A stretch of 64,000 nucleotides of DNA from Pseudopithomyces maydicus (GCA_026873275.1 JANTUC010000019.1:186001-250000); one strand, 5' to 3'; positions 10,100-22,361 are shown, counted from the first letter of the stretch. Numbers and translations: made by a program. The notes: generated by a model from the letters alone, not told the origin.

Positions 10100-12942
10100 T
10101 TACATGACGACCTGGGTTGTGTTAGTATATCTGTCTGTACATATATGTGTATATATATAGCGTAAGAGGGAAAAAAACTCACACAATCGCTATCCTTCGG
10201 CGCCTGCCCAATCCCCATCTCATCGAACGTCTTCGGACCCTTCCCTGGCGAGGGTGCAGGCGCAGCTGGCTTCGGCGCCGCCGGCTTAGCCGCCTGCTGG
10301 GGTTTCACGGCGGGAGCTTGACCCGGAGCCTGGCCTGGACCTGGGCCCGGTCGTGACTGAGGCGTCGATGCCTTGCCTGGCTTTGGTCCCTGGGGATGAG
10401 CGTCGTGGGCCGAGGGCCGACCGGCAGACGCTGGCCGTGACGACGCGGGGGAGAGTCCCTGACTGGGGCGGGGGCCTGGTCCCGTTGTACCAGGTCGATA
10501 GTCGGGGCGGGACGACGTTCTGCTTTCCTGGCCGGGTTGGACTGTGGAGGGACGCGTGTGCTGGCGGGGTTCCAACGGGGCGACGTAGCCGATGTCGGGG
10601 AGGGTGCTTTGCTTCTTGAGGGGTCCGCCGGGTTGGCCGACGTTGTGGGCTTTCTGGAGCTTGTTCGCGCCACCTGGGGCGTTGTAGCCGATGTCTGCGG
10701 CGGGTCGGGCGGAGCCTGGGCGATCGTGGATCTCGGGGCGTTGGGCACTGGGTCCGCCTGGTTGTCTGTAGGCACCGGGGCCTGCGGGGAGGCCGCCGCT
10801 GGGAGCGCGTCCGGCACCACGGCCCATGCTGTCGACGCTGGTGGCGGGGCGTATGGGCAGGTTGCCATAGTTGCCTCCTTGTGGTGGTGGCCTGCCGCGA
10901 CCGTAGGGATCGTTGGGGCTTGGGCCTTGTGCATACACTTGTGGGTTGATGTTGAAAGCGGAAGATGGAGGACGAGCACTTGCTGATCGGAGCTCGGCGG
11001 CAAATCCACCTGCCACGTTGGGTATCTGAGCGTCTATCCGGGGTGGTCCATCTGTCGAGGGGTACGGTGCCACTGATTGAGCACGTTGAGTGGGGGCCAC
11101 GACGGGTGGTCGGTCCGACGTAGGGTAGGGTGTAGTAGAAGAGTGACGATCCGGGAATTGGGTGTTTGGAGAGTCTCCGTAATCTGAAGGACTGCTATCA
11201 ATTGTCGGCAAAGAGGGTGCAGCGAGTTTCTGCAAGCGGGCTGGACGTTGGCCCTTCATGGACCCGTGCTGAGACTTGATCTTGTTGATAGCCACCTTTT
11301 CGTGATCTTTCTTTGACAAAGTCCTGTGCATAGTCGAGATGCTGGTTATGCGCTCCTCCGCATCTTTGTTTCCATTTCGGGCAGCTTTCTCGTACCATTC
11401 CAAGGCCTTGTCGACGTTGACAGGGACGTGCATACCGATCTCGTGGAAGTAACCCATAGCGAATTCTGCAGTGGCCAGCCCCGTGGCCGCAGCACGTTGA
11501 GCATACGTGTATGCCAGTTCTTCGTTCTTGGCGAACTCTCCTTCGTACCCGCACAGGAACCACTTGCTGATTGACATGTCTGCCTCAGCCTCGCCTTGCC
11601 GGGATGCGAGTGCGTTGTAGTGCAGTGACAGTGTAGGGTTGAACTCGCAGCCTAGACTGCACAGCTCATACGCGGAGCCTAACTTGAGCTGCGCCTTCGC
11701 AAATCCCAAGTAGGCAGCTTTTTCGATGTTCTGTTTAGCAGCCTTCTCATCATAAGGCAAAAACATCTCGGGAACATTGATCTGGGGGAGCTCTCTGGCT
11801 TGCAGCATGCCCAAAACGTAAGCGCCTTGGGGCGCATTTTCGTCCGCTGTAGACGCAGCTTGCTTAATCAGCTGAATGCCGCGACTGAAATCTTGCTGCT
11901 GTCCATGCTGGCCCAGAAGCGTCATCATACCCAGTCGGTAGTTGGATGCCGAGTCTCCAGCGTCTGAACCTGCCTTGTAGTGCTGGAGGGCTTTGATCGG
12001 ATCGTTCGACTGCTCAAACTGCATGCCCATGCGATACTCAGCTCTTGCATATCCCTTCTGCGCCGCACGAGTATACGCTCGAAAAGCCTCCTTCTTATCC
12101 ACGCGCAGGCCGAATTTTCCAAACTCGAGCCACACGCCGCGCATGAAGTCGGCCTTGGGGTGGAACTGGTCCGCCAAAAAGCCGGTGACGTTCATGGCGT
12201 CGACGCGCAGCTGGTGCTCCACAGCCGGCGTGGCAGGACGGGCGCCTTGCAGTTCGGCCAGACGCTGCTCGTTGAGCTGTGCCATGTCGACGTACTGCAG
12301 GGCGTCTTGGGCCCACGCCAGCTGCATCTCGGGATCGTTCGAGTTGAGCACCGGGAGGCGCGCGTTTTCCAGGACGGCCTCCTTCTCGTCGTCCGAGGGC
12401 GGGACATTGGGCGGTCGATTGGGCAGCTTGGGGAATATGGAGAAGTTTGGAATTTCGCTGGGCTGGGCGAAGCTGTGGTAGTCATGCGAGGACTGCTGCT
12501 GCTGCTGCATGGCCTGCGGCTGCACGGCGGGGGGCTGGTTGAAGGAGGAGGAGATGCTCGCCTGGCGTGAGGGCCACTGGCCCTGCTGGGCGTGGACGTC
12601 GTGCTCGGTGGTGTTGGTGGTGTAGCTGGAGCCACGTGGAGGGAAGTGGCCTGGGGGTTGGTGGTTGAAGCCGTGGGCGGGCGGCGACATGGTCGCGTTG
12701 CGCGGGCTGTTTGCCTCGAGTTCCATGTGAGCGATGTTCTCTTGCATGTTTTCGGGCACCTCTGGCATAACCCTACGACTTGTCAGCAGGAGCACAGTGC
12801 ATTTTCATAAAGCTGGAAGTCAGGCTAACCGCTGCGGCGCCGGGGAAATAAGCTCTGGATCTGGCGCAGGCATGTAAAAGTCGTCATAACCTCCCGGCAC
12901 GAAGGTGGCCCCCAACTGGGGCTGGGGTTGCTGATAGCTCAT
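10100..12942 (-). CDS. SKT5: Chitin synthase activator Skt5/Chs4, Sel1-repeat protein with CaaX box
   Basis: In yeast this protein targets and activates chitin synthase 3; filamentous fungi carry several paralogues. Exons on the minus strand are 12942-12830, 12772-10183 and 10111-10100, 904 aa. A Pro/Gln-rich N-terminus leads into Sel1-like repeats (about residues 230-520; e.g. YARAEYRMGMQFEQSNDPIK, ATAEFAMGYFHEIGM). A long Pro/Gly/Ser-rich tail follows. The final 12-nt exon joins TGT to GTC GTC ATG TAA, giving a C-terminal CVVM farnesylation box, as in yeast Skt5. The preceding 71-nt intron carries a TATATA tract; if retained, the ORF reads on to 9907 with an unrelated tail and no CaaX. The first intron donor is GTTAGC. 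No frame break. Confidence 0.92.
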
Positions 12943-13420
12943 TGTTCGCAAGCGGAATCTCCAGCCAACAAGGCGCGCGCTGGGGGGCAGCTGGGGCAGC
13001 TAGTCTCTGTCAGCCTTTGTCCAGGAACACGCTCGGCTGGAGCAGGTCGCGGGCGCGCGTTGTATATTGGGACAGGCGGCGCATGGGGGGCAGGCGGCCG
13101 TGACGGAGGGGCGCCATGCACAAGTATACGTACGAGGTTTACGAGCTTGGCGGGGTAGTGCAGGTGCTGTGAGTAGTGCACGCGGAGTCTCGCCCTTCAC
13201 GCAGCGCAAACCTTTGGCAGCCGAACAGACTCGCTCTGTTTCGAACCGACGAACGTGCGGAGTCGTCGCGGTGCGGCAGACGCAAACGTGCTGCTGTTGC
13301 AGCTTCTTGCCGTGTCGTCCCGGCTGCTGCAGGGTTATGTTCAGGCTAAGACGGCCGCGGGAAATGCTCGAACGAGGGGCTGTGCGGTGTCGAGGGCGGC
13401 GGGTTGGCGGGCGCGCAGGG

Positions 13421-13462
13421 AGGCAGGCAGGCAGGCAAGCAAGCAAACAAACAGTCAGTCAG
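13421..13462. repeat. Degenerate tetranucleotide (GGCA/AGCA/AACA/GTCA)n
   Basis: A run that drifts from GGCA through AGCA and AACA to GTCA units is visible in the region upstream of SKT5. Confidence 0.8.
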
Positions 13463-13841
13463 GGTAGGCAGATGTTGGATGGCTGGCTGGCCAGCACGCG
13501 CTGTTTGCTGCTGAGACACTCACCCGACGTGAATCAGCGGGCGTCTGGACCTATCTATTGGCATTGACAGGCCGCCTGTCTGGCTTCGCAACCACGCCCA
13601 ACTGCGTATAAGGCCTTCATCTTGACTAAGCCCCGCCTGGTGACAAGGACCACGGGCGTTGACGACACCCGTCGACGCCTCCTTCCATGACGCGCACGCC
13701 CGCCGCCGCCGGGTACCTGGCCTTGGTTCCCATAATAGCTCCATGCCCCTCTAGTGGCCCGCCGTGATCCGCTCTGACACTGGCATTCGGCACCGCGCGT
13801 GCTTGCGCCATCCGTGGATGCATTCATTCAAGAGGCTGTGT

Positions 13842-13871
13842 CACCGCGAGCCACCGCGAGCCACCGCGAGC
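13842..13871. repeat. 10-bp tandem repeat, three copies
   Basis: Three head-to-tail copies of CACCGCGAGC. Confidence 0.85.
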
Positions 13872-13942
13872 AGCCAGACCCGTGTCTTCCTGGCCGCCTG
13901 GGAAATGGTACGCGACCCGAGGCGAGTAGCTGAGTGTTATAC

Positions 13943-14000
13943 GTTATACGCTGCTGGGAGACTTGGGTCGAGGAGCTCCGTGTTATACGCTGCTGGGAGA
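13943..14000. repeat. 19-bp direct repeat pair
   Basis: Two identical copies of GTTATACGCTGCTGGGAGA occur at 13943-13961 and 13982-14000, 20 bp apart. They are non-coding and of unknown role. Confidence 0.85.
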
Positions 14001-14410
14001 TGGCTATTCGTATCCGTCACCCATACGGATCCAGCTGGGCTTGCGCAACGACCTAGTCAGGTACAACCATTCTCGAATCATCACACAAACGGTACCCCTT
14101 GCATTAGTCTAGTATACTGCACTACCTACCTAGGTACCTGGCTACAGGCAAACATTCATGCAGTAACGCTACTGGCCCATCATGTACTTCTATTCATAGC
14201 TTAGTGTCACTCTGGAACGCATATTGCTTGCCTGATATATATCACATCACATATCATCAGAAGCCAGCCCAACACGCCTCCCTTTCAAAAGCTAGCCCTG
14301 GGTATATTCTCAATTGCACCGCCTACGTAAAACCTATCCTGGAGTGACAAATATCCCCCATGCAACGCCACCTCATTCCCGCAACATCATGAATCAAATG
14401 CAGTGCCCAT

Positions 14411-15568
14411 CTAGTGAACCATCACATCCGGGTTCGCCTGGGCGCTCTGCTTGGGATGAGCCTGGTCACCATTCGCCGGCGCCGCATCATCCATCTCCAT
14501 GTCGTCGCCACCCTCCTCCTCACCCTCCTCCTCCTCTTCCTCGTCGTCCTCGCTGTCCTCAATGTCCTCGCTGCCAGCCTCGTCGTCGTCGGCAGGACCA
14601 GCCGTGTCCTCTGCGCCGGCCATGGCAGCATCCTCGCCCTCGGCGGGGGCAGCACCCTCCTCCTCTTCGTCCTCCTCGTCTTCCTCTTCGATGCCGTACT
14701 GGTCGCCGTCTGCGTTGAGGTCGGCTTCGGGCTGGTCCGGGGAACTCGGCGGGAGCCGTCTCCTCGGAATCCCTGTCGTTGTCAGTGCTGTTGCCTGGGT
14801 TACAATCGTAGTGGGGCGGCGTTGGAACTCTAACACCTGTGTTGCCACGGGATATACAGCAGAGATCCCGAAGATGCAGAGACCGATAATAGTCTCGCGT
14901 AGAAGTCGAGCTTTTGGTGTTATCTCTGTATATCCTGCGGCAACACAGGGGTTGATAGATAGGATCCTTGGTCCGCCCCTTTTGTATGGAGGAGTCTGCA
15001 ATTCGTACCATTTGATAGCAAAGCGAGTCACACGTGGCTTCTCGGCCAAGATGTTCCTCCGCACCTTCTCAATGATGGGCTTCGCCGGTGGCTCGAGCTG
15101 AAGCGCCTCGTCTGTGTACTCATTGTTGACGTAGTATCCCACGCGCACGAACTCGCGGTCGTCATAGCTGCAGCTCAGGAGGATGACAGTGACGCCGATG
15201 ATCTCGTTGTTAGGGATGCGCGATAGATCTGGGGGGTCGGCGCGGAATTCGAACTTGTTTACGCCGACCGGAATGGGGCCGACGAGGACGGAGTCAAGTT
15301 CCTGGTCATGCTCGTTGCTGCTGGAATATCAGTGATGCTGTTGCCGGAAGAGTCTGAAGGGGGGACGCACGAGGTTGCCGAGCCAACGTAGGTAAGCTTC
15401 CACTCAAGATCTGTGGTCAATTAGGACGTGTTGCAAGAGGACTCGATGGCGAGATGTACCCTTCTGCAATGGCTCGTGGCATTCGAAAGTAATCAAGAAC
15501 TCATAGGGGGCGTCGAACGTGGTGGGGTTGTTCTTGACCTCGACGCCGAGGAGCGAGACGATAGACAT
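14411..15568 (-). CDS. ASF1: Histone H3-H4 chaperone Asf1
   Basis: Asf1 hands H3-H4 dimers to CAF-1 and HIR and acts in replication, silencing and H3K56 acetylation. Exons on the minus strand are 15568-15460, 15410-15371, 15320-15009 and 14772-14411. The immunoglobulin-like core is complete: MSIVSLLGVEVKNNP, LEWKLTYVGSATSS, ELDSVLVGPIPVGVNKFEF, RVGYYVNNEY, and RNILAEKPRVTRFAIKW. A long Asp/Glu-rich tail follows. The third intron (14773-15008, 236 nt) is far longer than the 49- and 50-nt introns 1 and 2 and contains a palindromic element. Splicing gives W-DSEETAPAEF, but the frame then misses PDQPEADL unless two bases are added (or one removed) at C4 (plus-strand G4 14739-14742). Retaining the intron instead leaves one open frame from exon 3 to the stop. 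Confidence 0.92.
14828..14956. repeat. Palindromic (MITE- or introner-like) element inside ASF1 intron 3
   Basis: Arms at about 14828-14870 and 14914-14956 are imperfect inverted repeats built on CACCTGTGTTGCC and GGATATACAG and read toward each other around a loop of about 45 bp. The whole unit lies inside the 236-nt intron. No clear target-site duplication could be fixed by eye. It is short and non-coding, consistent with a MITE or an introner-like element. Confidence 0.7.
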
Positions 15569-16075
15569 GCTGGGTAATGCGGGGTATATACAAGTGAGGT
15601 AAAAGCTTGCTACAAGGGATGCTGGGTCGGTGTAACCCGAAAAGACGCTGTTTGGAGGTTGAAGGAGATTGAGTGTTTGTTTGGGAGCGAGAAGAGGCGG
15701 TGGACGTGCAGCATAAATACAGAATTAACAGGCGCCAGTTGCGCAGCGGACCCTGGTCTCACTGCGGGACGCCGACGCCAACGCCAACGCGACGCGCTCG
15801 CCAAATGGGCCGTCACGTGCGGGGCAACCAGTGGACTTCTAGAGATTTAGTGTGAAAGTGACGACCAAGTATGTTGCATGCCCTGGAGCTATTTGGAGGT
15901 TGTTGGCTGACAAACTTGCTCTGGGGCACATCTTGCGATCCAGATGCCAGTATAAGTCAATAAAAAGAAGATCAATACCAACTCCAATTATTAGATATTA
16001 ACCCAAACACCTAGCTAACCTAACAGGAACAGAATCATCAATCCATGCTAAACGCCGCATAATGCGCATACATGC
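15569..16075. other. ASF1 promoter / ATG22 3' region
   Basis: These 507 bases between ASF1 and ATG22 (same orientation) contain a GC-rich stretch (15730-15830) and an AT-richer part near the ATG22 stop. No gene is supported. Confidence 0.5.
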
Positions 16076-18054
16076 TCATCGGTGCTGGTACTCGGTATCA
16101 AAATCCTGATCACATAATACCGGGTCTTCGTCTTCTCCTTCTACTTCTGTCCGAGCCATTTCCTCTAATTTTTCTGCCAAGGCAATGCCCTCTGCCCTCC
16201 CACGCTCCACATCCACGAGCATCATAATCGGGAATGGAAGCCCAATCAAAACAGCCAGGAACCAAAACGCCGGTCGTATCTCTCCATAGCGATCTGTGAT
16301 GGCGCCTACAATAGCTGGTCCAAAAACACTGCTACCTTTGTCGGTGATGGCATACAGGGCGTAGAACGCGGCCTCGTATCCCGGCGGGATCAATTCGCCG
16401 AACAAACTCCTGCAGTAGCTGCTTAGGCCTCCCAGAACGAAGCCGTACACCGCACCCAGGGGATACATCTCCCACTGTTGCTGCAGACCAAAAACGCCCA
16501 GGCGCCGAATGGCGGGAATGTAGCCAAGTAGACCGTAAATAGGTATCAACTCAAACAATAGAATGCATGCGAGAATAGTCTGCGAGGGTTTCAGACGGAA
16601 ATAGATACTGATGCGAGACCAGGTGAAAGCGCCGACCACGCCGGAAATGGTAGCAATGACATTAATGAGGGCAAGCATGGCATAGGACATGCCCAGTGTG
16701 GTTTTGGCAAATAGCACGGCGGTGCCGGATACTGTAGCAATGCTGTCGCTCAAGAGAAACCATGCTGCCAGGAAGAGTAGCACGTCTTTCAGATACTGAG
16801 CGTGTTTGACGGTCCGACCGAGAGATTTCCAGCTATAGGTGAAGTAGGCAAGCCCGACCGCCAAGTTGGACTTGGATGATGCAATGTGCAGAGGCGGCCC
16901 AGGGCGTGGTCGCAACCACATTGCGGTTGGGATCGTGAAGACGAACCACCACGCTCCAATGATGAAAAGAACGAGGCGAAGACCGAAATTCGAGCTTCTG
17001 AAAGCAATGACGATGAGAATGCCGATTGTTTGCACGATAAGTGCAGCAATATAGCCAATCGCGATACCGTATGATGAAATCTTGGTGGAAAGACCAAGCT
17101 CTAGAGACGGAGTGGCTCTAGAGACGGGGTTAGGGACTGTGAAGTCTGCTTCGGATTGGGTGCGCGGGAGGAGTGCCGTGGTTGCGTCGACCACACCGTC
17201 CATGAGGCTTTCATCTTGGGCGAGTTCGTTAGAGTAGTGGGCTTCATGTGCTACGTCGGGATGGTCGAGGTCCTCGTCGTCCAGGAAGCTTGAGCTTGGT
17301 GACAGGTCCGCATATTGGACGGTTGGGTGGAATCTAACAAGCACTGGCAAGAAAGAGTTGAGCAGCACGAAGCTGGCGCCGAAGCATGTGTTCGCGATGA
17401 TGGCCAGAAGGGCACCCAAAATGTATACCTTGGGCACGATCGGCAGGAACAGCATGGTTGCTGTGCTGCCGATGAAGGCGAACCACAGGAGGAACGTCTT
17501 ACGGAAGCGGCCATGGTCAGCAGCTCCCGACATGGAGATGATGAGCAGTGCCTGGACCAGAACGGATATGGAGAAGGTGTACATGGCGAAGCTGGCCGTG
17601 TTGATGGGGATGCCGAGGATGTTGACTATGCACTGGCCCGTCTCTTCATGGGGGAGGAGGAGAGTGCCGAGAAGGTCGGGGTGGTGATGCGCGCCGTCTT
17701 GCATGGCTGGGTGGGATCATGCAGGAGATAGCCGTTTTCGCGGGCGAGCTGCTCCAGGGTGACGGGGATGAAGCTGCCTATGCCGCAGACGACGAAGACC
17801 TCGGCGGCCCAGCCATACATGTAGAAGCCGGACAGCTCTTTGTCGCTGGTCAGGCGCACATCCTCGCCCTCGTAGTGCGGCGGTGAGCGGTCCGAGGCCA
17901 TTTCGAGATAGTCGTCGGTGAGGCTCTGCTCGTCATCGGCTTCGTTGCTGGGCGAGAGCGAGGGCGCAGAGGCTTTGGAGTGCTGCGAGGCATCGCGGTC
18001 GAGCTCCGGGCGTTGTTGCGGCGGCGGCAGGAACTCAGGTGCGCGCGGCGTCAT
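16076..18054 (-). CDS. ATG22: Vacuolar amino-acid effluxer Atg22, one frame break
   Basis: Atg22 is an MFS-type protein of the vacuole membrane that exports amino acids released by autophagy. The reading is intronless; about 659 aa after repair. The start at 18054 opens MTPRAPEFLPPPQQRPELDR, the Pro-rich cytosolic N-terminus. Then come YMYGWAAEVFVVCGIGSFIP and VTLEQLARENG, typical of the family, and about 12 membrane segments (e.g. INTASFAMYTFSISVLVQAL). A hydrophilic Asp/Ser-rich loop sits between early membrane segments. The frame breaks at the plus-strand G5 run 17648-17652, between ALSSSP and HEETGQCIVNILG; one extra base makes the protein continuous. It is divergent from MED14. Confidence 0.9.
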
Positions 18055-19047
18055 GGCGGGTGCTGAGGGCGCTGATTGGCGGTGGTCAGGCGTGTCACCG
18101 GATGCAAGACATGACGGCTCAATCCGTCCAGAGGCGGCACAGGGACGATGGGGGAGGCCGGGCAGAGGCAGCAGAGGCCCGGGGGATCTACGGTGGAGGC
18201 CACGGGAGGTGTGGAGGGGCCCAGTGTGTGCCTGTCGGGTGATGGACAGGCATGTGACATGGGCGGAACTTGGAAAACACAGTAGCGGTAGGTAGATAGC
18301 AGTTGTGCACGACTCTGGATGGGCACCCGCGGTTATGCAGGGCGGCGGCGGCAGCGGCAGCCGGGGGCCAGTAACTGCAGGCTGCTGGCTGCTGGCTGCT
18401 GGCTGCTGGCTCACCCTCGCGCTCGTGCTTATTCACCGAGCATCCGCCCGTCGTCGCCCATTGTTCCATGCGCGTGTGCCAAGCCCTGCGATTCAGGGCT
18501 TCGTCACGGCCCGCGCGCCATGCCCTTCCAAAGCCTGCAACCTCACCCTCGCTCGCTCGCCGCCCAACACACCACCCCGACCCAGCCCTCCGCCCACCCA
18601 CTCCGCCAGCCACCCAGAGCGCGAGCCCGCCCGCAGCGACACGCCCGCCCGCCCGCCAAGCCTGTTTTCCCTCGCCTGCGCTGCCCTCCACCACGCGCGC
18701 CGCCCGCCGATCCCATGCGATAGCCGCGCCCACGGGCCCTTGGTCACCCGCCACGCTTGCACCGATACCTCACTTTTTTCGCCCCGGCAACAGGCAAACG
18801 CCCGCTGGAGGGCTAGCAATACGCTTCCGCGCCTGCCACGAACCACCGCCACCCAGCGCGACAATCCCGCATCACCGTTCGAGGCCGCCCGCGTCGCAAC
18901 CTGGCTCTTTTGCAAGCCCCCCGTAGACCCGCCCACCCATCCAACACACAGCCGGCGCAGCATCGAAGGAGGGTCGACGAAGGAAGCGCCGAGGCTGCGG
19001 AGAGCAGCACGGCCGGCGTGCGCGACCACGGGTTGTAGGACCAGACT
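18055..19047. promoter_or_regulatory. Divergent ATG22/MED14 intergenic region
   Basis: These 993 bases of very C-rich sequence separate the two start codons. They include a 7-bp tandem repeat and CCCGCCCG-type runs near 18640-18660. Long ORFs on both strands are compositional; none has recognisable content. Confidence 0.5.
18381..18411. repeat. 7-bp tandem repeat (GCTGCTG)4
   Basis: Four consecutive GCTGCTG units plus a partial unit are seen directly. Confidence 0.9.
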
Positions 19048-22000
19048 ATGCCAGGCATTTTGAAAATGAATACCAGTGCGAACGGAGGCCTGATCGCAAA
19101 AGACGTGGACAGCAAGAAGCGGAGCCACGATGGCAAGATGGTCAATGGGGAGCGTGCTGTCGCCCGGAAAGACTCGCCTGCGGGTGCGCCGGCCGTAAGG
19201 ACACCGTCTTTTAAGAGCGGGAGCGCAAACGGAATGCCCGCCGCAGGACCTGCTGCACCTGCTGGACCTACGGCCGACCAAATGGCCCAGCTACCGCCAG
19301 AGATCACGCACATCGGTCCCGAAAACTACCATCCGCTCTCGACCCTCATTCAACGTGTGTCGCAAGAGACCTACAACGAGCTCTCCGAAGTCCTCCTGCA
19401 GATGCGGGAGTTGAAGCCCCAGTCCAATGGCAACCTTCCAAACGGGCTAGGAATGCCAACTCCCCAAGACCAGGAAATCAACAAACAAAAGAAGATTCTG
19501 CTGCTCAGATTTGCCATGGACAACCGGGCGAAATTCATAAAACTGTTGGTGCTTACGGAGTGGGGCAAGAAAGCATCAGTCGATATATCCAAACTGATTG
19601 ATCTGTTCGCTTGGACCAACCAGCAATCTTGGGCCCAGAATCAGATCGATGACAAGATTGAGCAGATGAAGCTTGCCATGAATCAGGCAAGACAGCTCAA
19701 TCCGGACATTAGGACTGCATTGGAGATTTTGGGCACAGGGAAGGCTGAATGGATACCAGACGTGAGTATTCTCATCTTACGCGAAACTTGATATTAATGG
19801 CTGCAGATGGGTTTTATTCCACCCCTCCAATGTCCGCGGACAAGGCGCTCAAACTGCTCCGATACATGAACACGTCCCTTTCCACCCGGATGATTGTGCA
19901 CGAGAAGGTCCCACAACAACTCTCAAAATGGCGAATAGAAAATGGCCGTGTGACCTTTGTTGTCGACGGCGAGTTTGAGTTCGATCTCTTGTCCTTTGTC
20001 GAAGACTCTTCCGACCAGTTCCACTTCATCGATATGCGACTTTTGTTCTCGCCAGCGCCGGTGATTTCGTCCGATAGCCGTTTCTTCAATCGTCTGAAGC
20101 TAGGCGTAGATAACCTGCTGAGGGAGCAGGGGCTGGAGGCCTGTTTCGACTATCTCCACAACGTTACGCTCTCTCACAAAATCTTCATACTCGCTACACA
20201 AGCGAATGAACTGCTGCGGACCGGTTGGGCTGCGTCTCTCCGATCTGAATTTGCGCATCGCGTACTCTGGATACAATACTGGGTGAATAGGCCAGGGAAG
20301 AAGAGTTGGATCGAAGTTGGCGTGTCCAGCAACAAACCAAAGGACGGAAAGGTGTCATGGCGAGGCCCTCCAGTACCGACAATAAGCGTGCGATGGTTCC
20401 GCGAAGGCGTGCATATCTCAGATGCGAACCTCGAATTCGACTGGAACCATCTGTCTGTGGAACGTATGATCAAGCATGTCATAGCACTGCATATTGGCCA
20501 TCTTTTGCGTACCACCCACCAGACTATCGATTCTGGCATGATCACACAGGCAAATCTATCAAAGACTGAGCCATCAGACTGTCAACTGGAGGTTTCCATT
20601 GGGTCCAGCGACAACAAAACTATTCTGTCCATCGAACCCACCACGGGCAGGTACGTTCTTAGACCAGCCAATCCACTTTCGTCTCCGGCAGAGAACGTGA
20701 TCAACCGCTCTCTCGACCCTACGGTCACGGGCAACACGATTACACAGCTGCTGGCACGCTCGGTTTTGGAGTCAATCCAACGCCATTCACAGCAGCTTGG
20801 GTGGAAGTCCGTCATTAGACAAGCTCTACGCATGGAGGTTGTTAAGGCAGCAATCCACCCGAATGTGTTACGCTTCACACTATTCTGGCCTCGAGGCTGG
20901 CCCACAGACACTGCACTGGCTGCCATCGTAGATGCTACTGGGTTGTCGTGGTGGATATGTCAAATTGGAGAGAAGGGGTCTTCCATTACACACGCGCAAA
21001 AGATCATGATCGAAAGCTCTCAAGGGCGTCCGTCGCCGATGAACCGTGCAACACTCTCAAGTATACAGAGGGTAGCAGTCCATCAGTATGCGTACTTTGT
21101 AACATTGCGCGCTCTCAAGCAGCAAGGCAAAACAGCCGACCTCGTCTGGGAAGTCGCGCCACCACGGCGGCCAGCTCCGACGGATAGTGTTATTCGTGGA
21201 TGGGCTTTGCATGTCAAGACCTCCGATCTTCTATCTGCTCTGCCCGGCGAAGCTGCTTGGCTGGAACCTGAAATGGTCATTACCGGTCACGGCTTAAGAT
21301 CTGATTACCGCAATGTCTGGCACATTGCGACGGGTACAATGGTCTCCGAGGTGGCAGCTGATATGCAAAAACTCATGTCGGCGTCACCTCAGACTTATTT
21401 CTCTTTCCTGGGTGGAGGCAAGTTCTCGATACTCCTATCCACGCCATTCGGCCAAGAAGTGGTCGGCGAGCTGAAAGCTCGCTTGCGAGACCTGAACCGT
21501 CTCCGCTCTTTCGCGACGACCCTCAGCAAGCGTAAGATGCAGCTCAAATCGTCATCGCTTGAACAGGTCGAGTTTCAATACAGTCAAAAGCTCTCCGTCA
21601 AAGTATTGTTCGGTAAGGGAACAGATATCCAGGTTCAGTTCCCTGATAAAAATCCCCACAATCGTATACACAGCTTCCTCACGGACATGATAAACGACCG
21701 CTCTCCTGGTCTGTCAGCTTCATCGCACGGCGAAAACAATGGCCTTGACCGCTTCTGTACCTCTCTGATCTTCTCACGGCCTCTTCTTACCACACTCAGC
21801 GAGATCGAGAACCGCGTGCCTGGTAACGTCGACAACCCAGCTATTCACGTTCATGACATTCGTACATATAGAATCACCTACTCAAACCCACCATGCTCGT
21901 TCGACATCAAGCTCAAGTACAAAGACGACACCATGCTCTGGGACATCGAAGACAGCGAAGGCAAGCCCCTCGACCTCCGGCCCAAGATCGTCCGCAGCCC

Positions 22001-22361
22001 CAACTACAAGCGCCTGGACACCCTCAAAGAAGCCTTCCACAAGCTCTTCCGAGAAAACGGCGAGCGCTGGTGGGGCGTCCGAACAGGCATCATCGCCGAA
22101 ATCGACGGTATCCCCGACGCCCTGAAACGCCTCGACGACGCAATCCGAAGCTGCTACGTCGAAGGAGGCATCAAGCAGGAAGCCAGCGATTCCACAATGT
22201 CGAACGGTGGTCCTGCAAAGCAGCCGCCTAACAACAATAACAACAAAATGCACCCCGCAAATCGCCAAAACCCGAATGCAAAGCCCCCACCACCAAATCC
22301 AAAGCAAATCCCCGCGGGCCGTGCGAATGGGAATAGCCACGAAATTATAACCATCGATTAA
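19048..22361 (+). CDS. MED14: Mediator complex subunit 14 (Rgr1), one frame break
   Basis: Med14 is the scaffold joining head, middle and tail of Mediator. Exons are 19048-19761 and 19807-22361 around a 45-nt intron; about 1089 aa. The Med14 N-terminal domain is clear: YHPLSTLIQRVSQETYNELS, KKILLLRFAMDNRAKFIKLL, LTEWGKKASVDISKLIDLFA. Exon 2 begins MGFIPPP and should continue PPMSADKALKLLRYMNTSLS, but the C4 run 19822-19825 is one base short; adding a C joins the frames. The rest is one long frame ending in an Asn/Pro-rich tail. ATG at 19048 was chosen as the first in frame; Met at 19066 is possible. Confidence 0.92.

Larger units (their letters stand above)
12943..14410. other. SKT5 upstream region and ASF1 3' flank
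   Basis: These 1468 bases hold no supported gene. Short ORFs on both strands are GC-driven and lack any recognisable motif. Three short repeats are listed separately. The SKT5 promoter and 5' UTR must lie at the left end; the length suggests a long leader or a non-coding transcript, which the sequence alone cannot show. Confidence 0.5.

Noticed and set aside
12943..14204. Several ORFs of 65-166 aa on both strands upstream of SKT5
   Set aside because: GC-rich composition keeps frames open by chance; no homology-like segments or splice structure.
18055..19047. ORFs of 125-262 aa on both strands between ATG22 and MED14
   Set aside because: Arg/Pro/Ala-rich frames from C-rich DNA; the region is simply the divergent promoter.
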